Source of the DNA: Phycisphaerae bacterium
Lineage (GTDB): Bacteria; Planctomycetota; Phycisphaerae; JAJVII01
Direction of reading: 5' to 3'
DNA: 64,000 nucleotides
Assembly (NCBI GenBank): GCA_022072085.1
Contig: JAJVII010000017.1
Location: 1 to 64,000, forward strand
The notes below the pieces were generated by a model that ran no database searches, had not been told where the DNA came from, and was given only the letters and a program-made list of their open reading frames with translations. Numbering within the stretch: position 1 is the stretch's first letter; each line of letters opens with the position of its first letter. The translations under genes were made by a program, and so were the position numbers. Positions 44,175-52,586 of the stretch are shown here, one piece after another.

Positions 44175-44696
44175 TCACTGCCATCCCGCCCAGACCAGCG
44201 CCGCCTTGAGCGCCCAGCTTCCCAGCAGCAGCGCCAGCAGCACGCGGAACCACGTACGCCCGTAGAATAGCCGGGCCGTGATCGGCGCCAGGCTCAGACC
44301 CGATACCGCCGTCAGCCCCGCGCCCAGACCAGCCAGCAGGCAGGCCGCCGCCAGCGCCGTGCCCATCACCTGGGCCGACAACGCCGCGGCCACGTGCCCG
44401 TGAACGAACGCCGCGAACGCCGTGGTCATGCCGCAGCTCGGGCAGGGGTAGCCGCTGACCTGCTGGATGTGGCAGGGGGGCAGGCCGAGTTCTTCGTGCG
44501 TCCCCAGCCCGGCCGACCGCGGCGTGAGCGCCCAGGCGATCAGCAGCAGGCTCCAGGCGAGCCCGGCCACCGCGGCCGCCGCCAGCCGCTCGCCGCCGCG
44601 GGCGCGGGCCGGCAGGGCGTCGGCGATGCCGGGATGCGCCTGTCGCAGGGGCAGCGTCAGGGCCCCGTCAGCGGGCTGTGAGATCGGTTGGCTCAT
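44175..44696 (-). CDS. DUF2752 membrane protein
   Basis: A 173-residue membrane protein with about four hydrophobic spans. The hallmark CPSCGMTTAFAAFVHG after HIQQVSGYP identifies the DUF2752 family, short membrane proteins of unknown role with an exposed Cys-Pro-x-Cys-Gly-x-Thr motif that may bind metal or act as a thiol pair. The start at 44696 (MSQPISQPA) was preferred; ATGs at 44729 and 44759 would add residues without a signal. It ends 28 bases before the lipoprotein operon on the same strand and may be co-transcribed with it. Confidence 0.8.
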   Translation of the reverse strand: MSQPISQPADGALTLPLRQAHPGIADALPARARGGERLAAAAVAGLAWSLLLIAWALTPRSAGLGTHEELGLPPCHIQQVSGYPCPSCGMTTAFAAFVHGHVAAALSAQVMGTALAAACLLAGLGAGLTAVSGLSLAPITARLFYGRTWFRVLLALLLGSWALKAALVWAGWQ

Positions 44697-44891
44697 GGGG
44701 TTCGCGGCTCGCTCCAGGCCGGCGGGCATGGCACATTTCCAGGGCGGGCGCCGGAACATCCAGCCTAAGCCGACCCCGCAAGTCTGTCAAGCAAAGCGTG
44801 ACCGGGCGGCGTCGCATTCAGGTCGGCCGGTGTCCGTCCCTTACCGCATGGAGCGGCGGAACGCCGCCGTATTCCCGTCGCGGCCGGCGAG

Positions 44892-44897
44892 TATAAT
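44892..44897 (+). promoter_or_regulatory. Candidate -10 element TATAAT
   Basis: A perfect TATAAT lies 31 bases before the ATG of the alpha/beta-hydrolase gene, which has its own GGAGGTG. No -35 match to TTGACA is seen. Confidence 0.4.
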
Positions 44898-44928
44898 ATC
44901 CGCCGCGTGGGGGCAACCCGGAGGTGTG

Positions 44929-46293
44929 ATGCGGACGCGACGACGACTTGGCGATGCGGCCCTGGTCCTGACGGCGGCTGCGCTGCTGGCGCTGGGCGGG
45001 TGCGGGTATTCCGAAGTGCCGGTGGATGTCGGGCCAGCCGACGTGACCGTCGTGCCGGCGGCTGCCGATGCGCATCGACCGGCGCGGGTGTGGCTGGTCA
45101 ACGCCCAGCGGACGCTCGGGCCGCTGCTGCCCGAGCCGGCCGACGCGGTCCTGCTCACCGACGCGATGCACGACGCGAGCGGGCACGCCATCGACGTCTA
45201 CAAGCATTTCGGCCGCGACCCAAAGAAGCTGCGGACAATCTTCGGCAACCGCAGCGGCATCCGCGCGACGGCGCAGGGGGCGTCGGGCGGCGGTTACAAC
45301 GTGAATCGCCCGCCGCCGTGGCCGGGCTTCCAGGAGGTGCTGCTGCCGATCGGCGAGAACCTTCAGTTGGCCGGTCGGCTGGGCATGGCGACGCGCGACG
45401 GCCAGGTGATCGACGCGCCCTGCATCGTGCTCCTGCCCGGGTTGCTGGGCGACAACGCGGTGCGGCGCAGCCGCGACCTGGCGACGGGCCTGCGGGCCTG
45501 CGGGCTGCACGTGCTTTCGCTGGAGCAGCGCGGGCTGGGGCTGACCGGACTGCTGGACCCGGCGCACGCCTACAGTTGGGGCGTGCCCTCCACCGGCGAC
45601 CTGATGTACGTCTCGGACTGGCTGACGGCCCGCGAGCACGTGACTGCAACCGGGCTGATCGGCTTCTGCTGGAGCGCGAACACCGCGCTGCTGGCGGCGT
45701 GGTACGACGGGACCGACGACAACGACCCGATGATCCCCGAGCGCATCCGGCGGCTGACGCTGCCCAGGCGGGGGGGGCGGCATTACACCGCGGGGGTGAT
45801 CGCCTTCTCGCCGGTGATCGGCTTCGAGCGGGTGATCGAGGAGTTGCAGACGCCGCAAAGCATGCTGGCCGACCCGATCCTCGCGTCGATGCAGAAGACG
45901 ATCCGCGGGCGGATGGAGTTCATGCGCTACCAGCCGGTCAGCGGCAGCCTGCGCGACTGCATCCGCTTCGACTGCGGGCGGGCGGGCTACGGCGATCCTC
46001 AGACCATCGCCGACGGGCTGACGTTCCTGCGGCTGCTCTCGTGGCCGGGCCACCCGGCCGGCAACAAGCTGGCCAAGGTCCGCGTGCCGGCACTGATCGT
46101 CCACGCCGCCAACGATCCGCTGGGCACGGCCCAGGCGGTGGCTGACCTGGTCAGCGAAACCGACAACCCCAACGTCGCGGCCGTGATGCTGGCCGGCGGC
46201 GGGCACGTGGGGTTCGCGCCCTACGCGCGGGGGTATTACATGAGCCTGATCGTGAACTTCTTCAGCCCGGCGACAGCCCCGCGGGGGCAATGA
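44929..46293 (+). CDS. Alpha/beta-hydrolase lipoprotein
   Basis: A 454-residue exported protein with a lipobox (LLALGGC, Cys25). The hydrolase core runs from APCIVLLPGLLGDNAVRRS (oxyanion region) through GLIGFCWSANTALLAAWYD. This segment occupies the nucleophile elbow, but it reads Gly-Phe-Cys-Trp-Ser rather than Gly-x-Ser-x-Gly, so the nucleophile could be Cys or may be lost. A candidate acid lies in VPALIVHAANDPLG and a His in GGGHVGF. The overall shape resembles YheT-type esterases. The stop codon is inside the left arm of the CGAATGT hairpin. GGAGGTG precedes the ATG. Confidence 0.78.
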   Translation: MRTRRRLGDAALVLTAAALLALGGCGYSEVPVDVGPADVTVVPAAADAHRPARVWLVNAQRTLGPLLPEPADAVLLTDAMHDASGHAIDVYKHFGRDPKKLRTIFGNRSGIRATAQGASGGGYNVNRPPPWPGFQEVLLPIGENLQLAGRLGMATRDGQVIDAPCIVLLPGLLGDNAVRRSRDLATGLRACGLHVLSLEQRGLGLTGLLDPAHAYSWGVPSTGDLMYVSDWLTAREHVTATGLIGFCWSANTALLAAWYDGTDDNDPMIPERIRRLTLPRRGGRHYTAGVIAFSPVIGFERVIEELQTPQSMLADPILASMQKTIRGRMEFMRYQPVSGSLRDCIRFDCGRAGYGDPQTIADGLTFLRLLSWPGHPAGNKLAKVRVPALIVHAANDPLGTAQAVADLVSETDNPNVAAVMLAGGGHVGFAPYARGYYMSLIVNFFSPATAPRGQ

Positions 46294-46411
46294 CGAATGT
46301 CGAATGTCGAATGTCGAATGCCCGGACGGGCCGGCCCCGATGAACGGGGACGCCATTCGTCATTGGGCATTCGTCATTCATTCGACATTCGCCATTCGGC
46401 ATTCGACATTG
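46288..46411. repeat. CGAATGT-word hairpin, 'empty' copy 2
   Basis: The left arm (46288-46320) reads CAATGACGAATGTCGAATGT and two further words. The right arm (46352-46411) has the complementary GCCATTCGTCATTGGGCATT, TTCGACATTCGCCATTCGG and so on. The loop is 31 bases. It joins two convergent genes: the left arm contains the stop codon of the hydrolase gene, and the right arm ends four bases before the stop of the lyase gene. Confidence 0.88.
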
Positions 46412-46415
46412 GCTT

Positions 46416-48809
46416 CTAGTCCTTCCTGAAGTGCCGCTCGGCCCACAGCCAGACGTGGCCGTTGCGCAGTGACTTGCCGACCTCCTTGGTGAACGCCCGC
46501 GTGCCACTCAACAGGACAAGCTGGCCTGCGTTGGACGGTATGCGCTTCTCGTAATACTCCCGCGCCTTGGTCAGGTACTCCGGCTTGTTCTTCATGACCG
46601 CGAGGTAGCCCCAGTAGTTGCTGGTGAAAATAGCCAACTCGTCGGCGTAGTCCCACTTGTCGGGGTGGGCGTCGCAGGCCTTGACCACGTCTTCCATGTA
46701 GTCCAGCAGTTCGGGGTCCTGCGTGTCGTGGTGGAGCATGATCAGGCCGGTCGTGCAGTAGAACATCTGGAGGCCCAGCCGGTCGCCGGCGTAGAACGAC
46801 GGGCCGTGCTCCTTCCACCGCGGGCGAAGGTGGTTCTTCCACAGCGTCCTGGCCCAGTCAAGGTATTTCGCGTCGGCTGTCAGGTCGTACATCGACATCA
46901 GGCACTCGATCGCCCAGCCGCTCTCGCGGGTCTGGCGGTCGACGTTCTTCTCGGGCTCCTTGGTCATCGGTTCGACCAGCCGCTCGTAGAGCCCCACGTC
47001 GGCGTTGCGGCGGACGCCCTCCAGGACCATCGGGTCGCCGGTGAGCAGGTAGTAGAAGACACGGCCGCGGATCCAGTTGTGCGAGGGGATCGGGCTGTTG
47101 TGCCCGTCGTTGCTTCCGCCGTGGATGTCGGCGGCGTTCATCTCGAACGCGGTCAGCCCACGGTAGACGGGGTAGTCGCGGTCGCTCCAGCGCTGGTCGA
47201 TGTCGGTCAGGTGCTGGGCCATCCGCCCGGCGGCGTCGAAGAAGTATCGCTGCCCCTGCCGCAGGTAGTTCAGCGTCGCGATCCAGGTCCAGTCGTAGTG
47301 CAGCGTGCAGGGGCCCGAGCCGCGGCCGCTGTCCCAGCACATGTCGCCGAAGTCCATCATGCCCAGCCAGAAGCCGAATCGGCCGATCTGCTCCGACTGC
47401 CCCATCGACAGCCGGGCCGACGGGTCCAGGCTGTTGCGGACCCACTGGTCCTGGCTGGCCACGGCGGCGGCCGCCTTGGCGTCCGGCGGCGCGAACGAGC
47501 CGGGCGCGAACAGCCCGAACGCCTCGGTGTCGGAGTACCAACTCGCGTCCGCCATCGCCATCAGCGGCTGGTTCGTCGTGGCCGCCGACTGTTGCGGGGT
47601 CAGGCCCGTGCGGAAGTCGAGCAGCACCTCGTGGCCCTTCTGCGTCGAGCCGGGCAGGACATAGAGGCCCTTGGCCCGGCGGCCGTCGCCGCTGCGGCCG
47701 CGGCTGGAGTCGGAGCGAGGCCACTCGCCGAAGGTCGGCCACAGCCAGACATGCAGCTTGCCGCCTTCCAGTTCGATCGCCTTCTCGTAGTTCTGCCAGA
47801 AGTCCTTGACCGTGACGGTCAGGCTGCGTCCGCCGGCCGACACGCGGGTCACGCCGTCGGTGTGCTGGCCGCTCTTGGCGCTCCTGCCGTCGGCGGTGAT
47901 CTCGTACTTCATCGACTTGTAGCTGGGGTGCTCGCCGTACTGGGCAACCTGCCACTTGCCGCCGGCGGCGACCGAGGCCGTCTCGCCCTCGCAGGAGACG
48001 CCGGCTACTCCGCCGCCGAGCAGCGGTGAGAGGTCCAGGTCCAGCGACAGGCCGTCGAAGGTGAACCACTCGTTCCAGCCGATGCGCCGGTTGTTATAGC
48101 CGTAGCCGCCCAGGTTGCGCAGCCAGAAGCGGACCTTGACCATCGGCTCGCCCGACCAGGCGGTGATGTAGGCGATGTATTCGATCATGCCCTTGTTGGC
48201 GTCGCCGAACTTGCCGGTGACGTGGATGACCGCCCGCATCGGACCGGCCTCGGCCACCTCAACCTTGTCGGGCGCCTTGGCCCCCAGCGCAATCGCGGCG
48301 CCGCTGCCGGGCAGCAGCCGGACCCCGTCGCCGGCGGCGACGGCCGCCTGGCCGTTGACCGAGAGCGCCCCCAGGAGGTTGAAGCCCTTCTTGTCCACCG
48401 CGAACTGAACGGCGCCGGAGTCGACGCTGATCCTGTCGGCGGCGTCGGCGACCTCGACCGGCTTGGCCGGCGCGGGGTTGGCGGCGCCGTCGGTGGTGAG
48501 CACGAAGTCGGCCTTGGCGTCGGCCTTCACGTCGGCCTGGAAGTCGACCAGCACCCAGCGGATGCTGCCGTCGGGCCAGTTGCTGATGGCACGGAACTGC
48601 GCGGGGACGGCCTTGCCGCCACGGGTAATGGCCAGCCCGGCGAGATCCTTGACGATCCCCTTGGCCAGCGGCACGCCGGTGGTGACCGGCTCCGCGGTGC
48701 GATCGACACCGGCGGTCTCGGCAACGGTGAGTTTGACGTCGGCTGCGGCGGGCATCGCGGACAGTGCCGCCAGCAGCAGCGTTGCGAGCATCGTGCCGAA
48801 CAGATTCAT
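46416..48809 (-). CDS. Exo-rhamnogalacturonan lyase-like protein, second copy (PcRGLX/YetA)
   Basis: A 797-residue secreted protein with signal peptide MNLFGTMLATLLLAALSAMPAAA. The hallmark TTGVPLAKGIV lies near residue 43. A beta-rich middle (WSGEPMVKVRFWLRNLGGYGYNNRR) is followed by a helical toroid (NAADIHGGSNDGHNSPIPSH, GRVFYYLLTGDPMVLEG, GWAIECLMSMYDLTADAKYLDWARTLW). Architecture and length match the gene at 15683-18064, but the sequences are clearly diverged, so the two likely act on different bonds or substrates. Start at 48809 because the signal peptide begins there and AAAGGA precedes it. Catalytic residues cannot be assigned from sequence alone. Confidence 0.85.
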   Translation of the reverse strand: MNLFGTMLATLLLAALSAMPAAADVKLTVAETAGVDRTAEPVTTGVPLAKGIVKDLAGLAITRGGKAVPAQFRAISNWPDGSIRWVLVDFQADVKADAKADFVLTTDGAANPAPAKPVEVADAADRISVDSGAVQFAVDKKGFNLLGALSVNGQAAVAAGDGVRLLPGSGAAIALGAKAPDKVEVAEAGPMRAVIHVTGKFGDANKGMIEYIAYITAWSGEPMVKVRFWLRNLGGYGYNNRRIGWNEWFTFDGLSLDLDLSPLLGGGVAGVSCEGETASVAAGGKWQVAQYGEHPSYKSMKYEITADGRSAKSGQHTDGVTRVSAGGRSLTVTVKDFWQNYEKAIELEGGKLHVWLWPTFGEWPRSDSSRGRSGDGRRAKGLYVLPGSTQKGHEVLLDFRTGLTPQQSAATTNQPLMAMADASWYSDTEAFGLFAPGSFAPPDAKAAAAVASQDQWVRNSLDPSARLSMGQSEQIGRFGFWLGMMDFGDMCWDSGRGSGPCTLHYDWTWIATLNYLRQGQRYFFDAAGRMAQHLTDIDQRWSDRDYPVYRGLTAFEMNAADIHGGSNDGHNSPIPSHNWIRGRVFYYLLTGDPMVLEGVRRNADVGLYERLVEPMTKEPEKNVDRQTRESGWAIECLMSMYDLTADAKYLDWARTLWKNHLRPRWKEHGPSFYAGDRLGLQMFYCTTGLIMLHHDTQDPELLDYMEDVVKACDAHPDKWDYADELAIFTSNYWGYLAVMKNKPEYLTKAREYYEKRIPSNAGQLVLLSGTRAFTKEVGKSLRNGHVWLWAERHFRKD

Positions 48810-48936
48810 GGGCTGTCCTTTCAGAAGCGGGAAGTCCGCGCGGCCTGGTCGCTTCAGCGATCCCGGTCCTCTCACCCCTGATTCGGTCCCCGGAGGTTCC
48901 TACTCTAAACCCCCTCGCTCGGACGGGGATACCCCT

Positions 48937-48942
48937 TATAAT
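48937..48942 (+). promoter_or_regulatory. -10 element TATAAT overlapping a start region
   Basis: TATAAT is followed by GCCGAAA and then ATG at 48950. The upstream ATG (48941) overlaps the box itself, so a transcript from this promoter would begin at or near 48950 and be leaderless. Confidence 0.45.
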
Positions 48943-50101
48943 GCCGAAAATGGATTGGTGGGCCCGGCAGCGCGAACTCTTTCCCATCGCCCGCAACTGG
49001 GCGTTCCTCAACCACGCCGCGGTCGGGCCGCTCTGCCCGCCGGCGGCTGACGCCCTCCGCGCCTACGCCTACGCCGCTGAGAGCGAGTCCTATCTCGGCG
49101 GCCAGCTTTACAGCCGCTGCCAGGAGGCCCGGTCGGCTGTCGCGACGCTGATCCACGGCGAGTCGCTCGACACCGTTGCGTTCGTCAAGAACACCTCCGA
49201 GGGCATGGCCCAGGTAGCTGAGGGGCTGGACTGGACCGACGGGGCGAACATCGTCACGGCGGCCGGCGAGTTCCCGGCCAACGTCTACCCCTGGCTGGCG
49301 CTGGGCAAGCGTGGCGTCGAGCTGCGCCGCGTCCAGCCTGTCGAGAGCGGCGGCTGCCTTCGCGTGCCGACCGAGAAGCTGCTGGCGGCCTGCGACGGGC
49401 GGACCGCGCTGATCACGCTGTCGGCGGTGCAGTACGGCACGGGGCAGGCGGCCGATCTGTCGGCGATCGGCCGATTCGCCCGCGAGCGCGGCATCCTGTT
49501 CTGCGTCGACGCAATCCAGCAACTCGGCTGCCGGCCGCTGGACGTGCAGGCCTGCCGCATTGACTTCCTGTCGGCGGACGGGCATAAGTGGCTGCTGGGA
49601 CCGGAAGGCGCGGGGCTGTTCTATTGCCGCCGCGAACTGCTGGAGCGTCTGCGGCCGCTGGTGCACGGCTGGATGAACGTCGTCGGGGCGCAGGACTACG
49701 GGCGGGCCGACGCGACGCTTCGCAGCGACGCCCGGCGGTTTGAGCCGGGTTCATGGAATGTCCCGGGCCTGTGGGCCCTGGGCGCGTCCGTCGCGATGTT
49801 CAACGAACTGGGCATGGAGCGAGTCTGGTCGCGGGTCGAGTCGCTGACCGACCGGCTGGCCGAGGGGTTGGCAGATCGCGGCCACACCGTGATCAGCCCG
49901 CGGTCGGCGGGCGAGAAGAGCGGGATCGTCTCGTTCCTGCCGGCGCAGGGGCAGGCGGACGAGGCCCTCGTGCGGCGGCTGGCCGGGCGGAAGATCGTGA
50001 TCGCCCTGCGCGACGGCCGCCTGCGGGCGAGCCCGCACTTCTACAACAGCGAGCAGGAAATCGACAGTCTCATTGGGGCGCTGGAGGGCGACGAGCGATG
50101 A
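48941..50101 (+). CDS. Class V aminotransferase/cysteine desulfurase-like PLP enzyme
   Basis: A 386-residue PLP enzyme of fold type I. It has NHAAVGPLCPPAADALR near the start, an FVKNTSEGMAQVAEG phosphate-binding stretch, FCVDAIQQLGCRPLDV with the Asp that pairs with the pyridine nitrogen, and SADGHKWLLGPEGAGLFY with the Schiff-base Lys at about position 216. The group includes cysteine desulfurases, isopenicillin-N epimerase-like proteins and kynureninases. No active-site Cys loop of SufS is evident, so desulfurase activity is not claimed. ATG 48950 is a strong alternative start because TATAAT overlaps the first one. The stop overlaps the WG-repeat gene start (ATGA). Confidence 0.87.
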   Translation: MPKMDWWARQRELFPIARNWAFLNHAAVGPLCPPAADALRAYAYAAESESYLGGQLYSRCQEARSAVATLIHGESLDTVAFVKNTSEGMAQVAEGLDWTDGANIVTAAGEFPANVYPWLALGKRGVELRRVQPVESGGCLRVPTEKLLAACDGRTALITLSAVQYGTGQAADLSAIGRFARERGILFCVDAIQQLGCRPLDVQACRIDFLSADGHKWLLGPEGAGLFYCRRELLERLRPLVHGWMNVVGAQDYGRADATLRSDARRFEPGSWNVPGLWALGASVAMFNELGMERVWSRVESLTDRLAEGLADRGHTVISPRSAGEKSGIVSFLPAQGQADEALVRRLAGRKIVIALRDGRLRASPHFYNSEQEIDSLIGALEGDER

Positions 50102-51606
50102 CCGGCAATCGTCTGGACGCGTGGATTGCGGGGCTGCTGCTGTTGGCGGCGACGGCGATGGCCCGGGCCGACGCCCCGGCCTCGCAGCCGGACGTCCCGC
50201 CCGGTCCGCAGCGCGACGCGTCGACCCGCGAGTACGGCTACGTCGACGCCGGCGGCAAATGGGTGATCCCGGCGCAGTGGGCCGAGGCCCGTCCGTTCAG
50301 CGAGGACCGGGCGGTGGTCAAGAGCAGGGAGGGCTTCTACGGCTACATCGGGCGCGACGGCAAGCCGGTGGGCAAGCTGGTCTACAAGAAGGTCTACGAC
50401 TTCGCCGACGGGATGGGCGTGGTGCAGCTCGGAACGCGATGGGGGATCCTCGGGCCCGACGGCGAGGCGGCGGTCGAGCCGAAGTACGACAGCATTGCGG
50501 CGCCCAGCGAGGGCCTCTGCGTCGCCCGCAGCGCCGGGGCATGGTTCTACCTCGACGCCAAAGGCCGCGAGATCGGCCGGGATGAGAAGTGGCAGTCGAT
50601 CCAGCCGATCAAGGACGGCCTGGGCCGCGTGCAGAAGAACGGGCGGTGGGGCATCGTCGATAGCACGGGCAAGGTGCTGATCGAGCCGCGGTTCTTCCAG
50701 ATGCAGGATTTCAGCCACGGACTGGCTGCCGTCTTCGACCAGGGCGGCTGGGGCTACATCAACCGGAAGGGCGAAATGGTCATCCAGCCGCAGTTCGCGC
50801 AAGTCGCTCCCTTCAGCGACGGGCTGGCGATTGTCCGCACCCGCAGCAACACCGTCGGCGCGGTGAACGAGAAGGGGGAACTGGTCATCCCGGCCAAGTA
50901 CCGCTCCATCGGACAGTTCACCGGCGGGACGGCCGTCGTCACCGACGAGCACGGCAAGGCCGGCATCATCGGACAAGGTGGCGACGTGATCGTGCCGGTC
51001 GGATACGATGCCGTCTGCGTCTTTGCCGGCGACATGGCCCGCGTCTGCCGCAACGGCAAGTGGGGTTACGTCGATCGCAAGGCCCGCGTCGTCATCCCTC
51101 CGGCGTTCGATCAGGCCGACGACTTCGGCGCCGACGGCAAGGCCTCGGTTTCCATCGGCGCGCTGGCTGCCCGCATCGACCGCAACGGCCGCATCACCGA
51201 CCTGGCGCTGCCGACGGACAAGCCTGTCGCCAGCGGCGCCGACCAGGGGCTGGAGGCGACGCTGGACGTGAACGCGCGGGCCGACCGCGGCGGCGCCAAG
51301 GACGCCCCGCTGTCGCTGGCGATGCAACTGATGGTCCGCAATCTGTCCAACGAGTCGCTCAAGGTCGTCTGCACCGCGGTGTTGATCGACCCGTCCGGCG
51401 GGTTCCACCTGGTGACGCTCTCCGACCCGCAGGAATGGGACGGCAAGCTGCTGCCGAGCAAGGGCCGCCAGATCGCCCTGATCGGCCGATGCTCCGCGGA
51501 CGTCAAGCCGGGCCAGAAGGTCTCGCTCTGCCTGGCCGTCGCCAGCGGCAAGAGCCGCCGCGTCTGGATGCGCAGCGAACCGATCGTTGTCACGGCCGGG
51601 GAGTGA
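50098..51606 (+). CDS. Secreted WG-repeat protein
   Basis: A 502-residue exported protein with a signal peptide (WIAGLLLLAATAMARA). About seven WG repeats cover residues 45-360, with recurring Gly-Tyr/Trp-Gly and x-Ile-Pro-x-x-Tyr/Phe signatures (YVDAGGKWVIPAQWAEA, WGIVDSTGKVLIEPRF, WGYINRKGEMVIQPQF, WGYVDRKARVVIPPAF). The last 130 residues form a separate beta-sandwich-like domain. WG (KWG) repeat proteins are thought to mediate binding; none has a catalytic motif here. It overlaps the aminotransferase gene by four bases and ends three bases before the UbiA-family gene, so all three form an operon. Confidence 0.88.
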   Translation: MTGNRLDAWIAGLLLLAATAMARADAPASQPDVPPGPQRDASTREYGYVDAGGKWVIPAQWAEARPFSEDRAVVKSREGFYGYIGRDGKPVGKLVYKKVYDFADGMGVVQLGTRWGILGPDGEAAVEPKYDSIAAPSEGLCVARSAGAWFYLDAKGREIGRDEKWQSIQPIKDGLGRVQKNGRWGIVDSTGKVLIEPRFFQMQDFSHGLAAVFDQGGWGYINRKGEMVIQPQFAQVAPFSDGLAIVRTRSNTVGAVNEKGELVIPAKYRSIGQFTGGTAVVTDEHGKAGIIGQGGDVIVPVGYDAVCVFAGDMARVCRNGKWGYVDRKARVVIPPAFDQADDFGADGKASVSIGALAARIDRNGRITDLALPTDKPVASGADQGLEATLDVNARADRGGAKDAPLSLAMQLMVRNLSNESLKVVCTAVLIDPSGGFHLVTLSDPQEWDGKLLPSKGRQIALIGRCSADVKPGQKVSLCLAVASGKSRRVWMRSEPIVVTAGE

Positions 51607-51609
51607 GCC

Positions 51610-52557
51610 ATGCCTGACGCCGTGGCAGCCAACAGCCCGCTCCAGCTCGTCCGCCTGGCCCGGCCGGGGCACTGGATCAAGAACGGCATCGTCGTCGTGC
51701 CGATCCTGTTCGCCCGTCCGGTCCGGACCGACGACCCGTCGGCCTGGCTGGCCGTCGCGCTGGCGACGCTGGCCTTCTGCCTGGCCTCCAGTTTCGGTTA
51801 CGTCGTGAACGACCTGGCCGACCGCGCCGGCGACCGGCTGCACCCGGACAAGCGAAACCGCCCGCTGGCGGCCGGGCTTGTCTCGCCGGGCGCCGCGATC
51901 ATCGAGGCCGTCGTCCTCGCGCTGGCGGGCCTGGGCGTCGCGCTGGCGGTCAACCCCATCACGCTCTACGCCGTCGCGGCGTTCGGGCTGCTGCACGTGG
52001 GCTACACGGGCTGGCTCAAGCACCACGTGCTGGTCGACGTCATCTGCATCGCGCTGGGGTTCGTGCTGCGGGCGGCCGGCGGGGCGGTGGCCATCGCGGT
52101 CTCGGTCTCCCCCTGGCTGATCATCTGCACCTTCACGCTCTGCCTGTTCATGGGGTTCTGCAAGCGGCGGAACGAGGCGGCGACGCTGGGCGACCCGGTC
52201 GACGCCGCCAACCACCGCGCGACCCTCGTGCTGTACAGCCCCGAGCTGTTGACGCACCTGATCACGCTCTCGGCGGCGGTGGCGATCATCAGCTACCTCA
52301 TCTACGCCTCGCACCCGCTGACAGTGGAGCGGTTCGGCACGATCTACCTGCTCTACACGCTGCCGCCGGTAATCTACGGCGTCGCCCGGTTCGCGATGCT
52401 CTCGATCGCCGGGCGCTACAGCGGACCCAACGAGATCATCCTGCGCGACCGCCCGTTCCAGATTGCAGTGCTGCTGTGGGTGGCTTCGGCGGTGATCCTC
52501 ATCAACTGCGGACCGGCCATCCAGGCCTGGGTCGGGTCGCACTACCAGGCGCGCTGA
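51610..52557 (+). CDS. UbiA-family prenyltransferase, decaprenyl-phosphate phosphoribosyltransferase-like
   Basis: A 315-residue membrane protein with about eight helices. The UbiA signature NDLADRAGDRLHPDKRNRP at 67-85 gives the metal-binding Asp residues. HPDKRNRP and the later GYTGWLKHHVLVDVICIALGFVLRAAGGA and GFCKRRNEAATL segments resemble the mycobacterial DPPR synthase (Rv3806c) type, which joins phosphoribosyl pyrophosphate to polyprenyl phosphate, rather than quinone-forming UbiA. That would make a lipid-linked pentose donor. The specific donor and acceptor are inferred. It is the third gene of the operon starting with the aminotransferase and is convergent with a PAP2 gene 29 bases away. 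Confidence 0.85.
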   Translation: MPDAVAANSPLQLVRLARPGHWIKNGIVVVPILFARPVRTDDPSAWLAVALATLAFCLASSFGYVVNDLADRAGDRLHPDKRNRPLAAGLVSPGAAIIEAVVLALAGLGVALAVNPITLYAVAAFGLLHVGYTGWLKHHVLVDVICIALGFVLRAAGGAVAIAVSVSPWLIICTFTLCLFMGFCKRRNEAATLGDPVDAANHRATLVLYSPELLTHLITLSAAVAIISYLIYASHPLTVERFGTIYLLYTLPPVIYGVARFAMLSIAGRYSGPNEIILRDRPFQIAVLLWVASAVILINCGPAIQAWVGSHYQAR

Positions 52558-52586
52558 ACACGGCGGGCTTCGCGTGGCCGCGCCGG

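Noticed and set aside
48941-50101. SufS cysteine desulfurase
   Set aside because: The PLP lysine and fold match class V enzymes, but the active-site Cys loop is not evident and no suf or isc genes are nearby.
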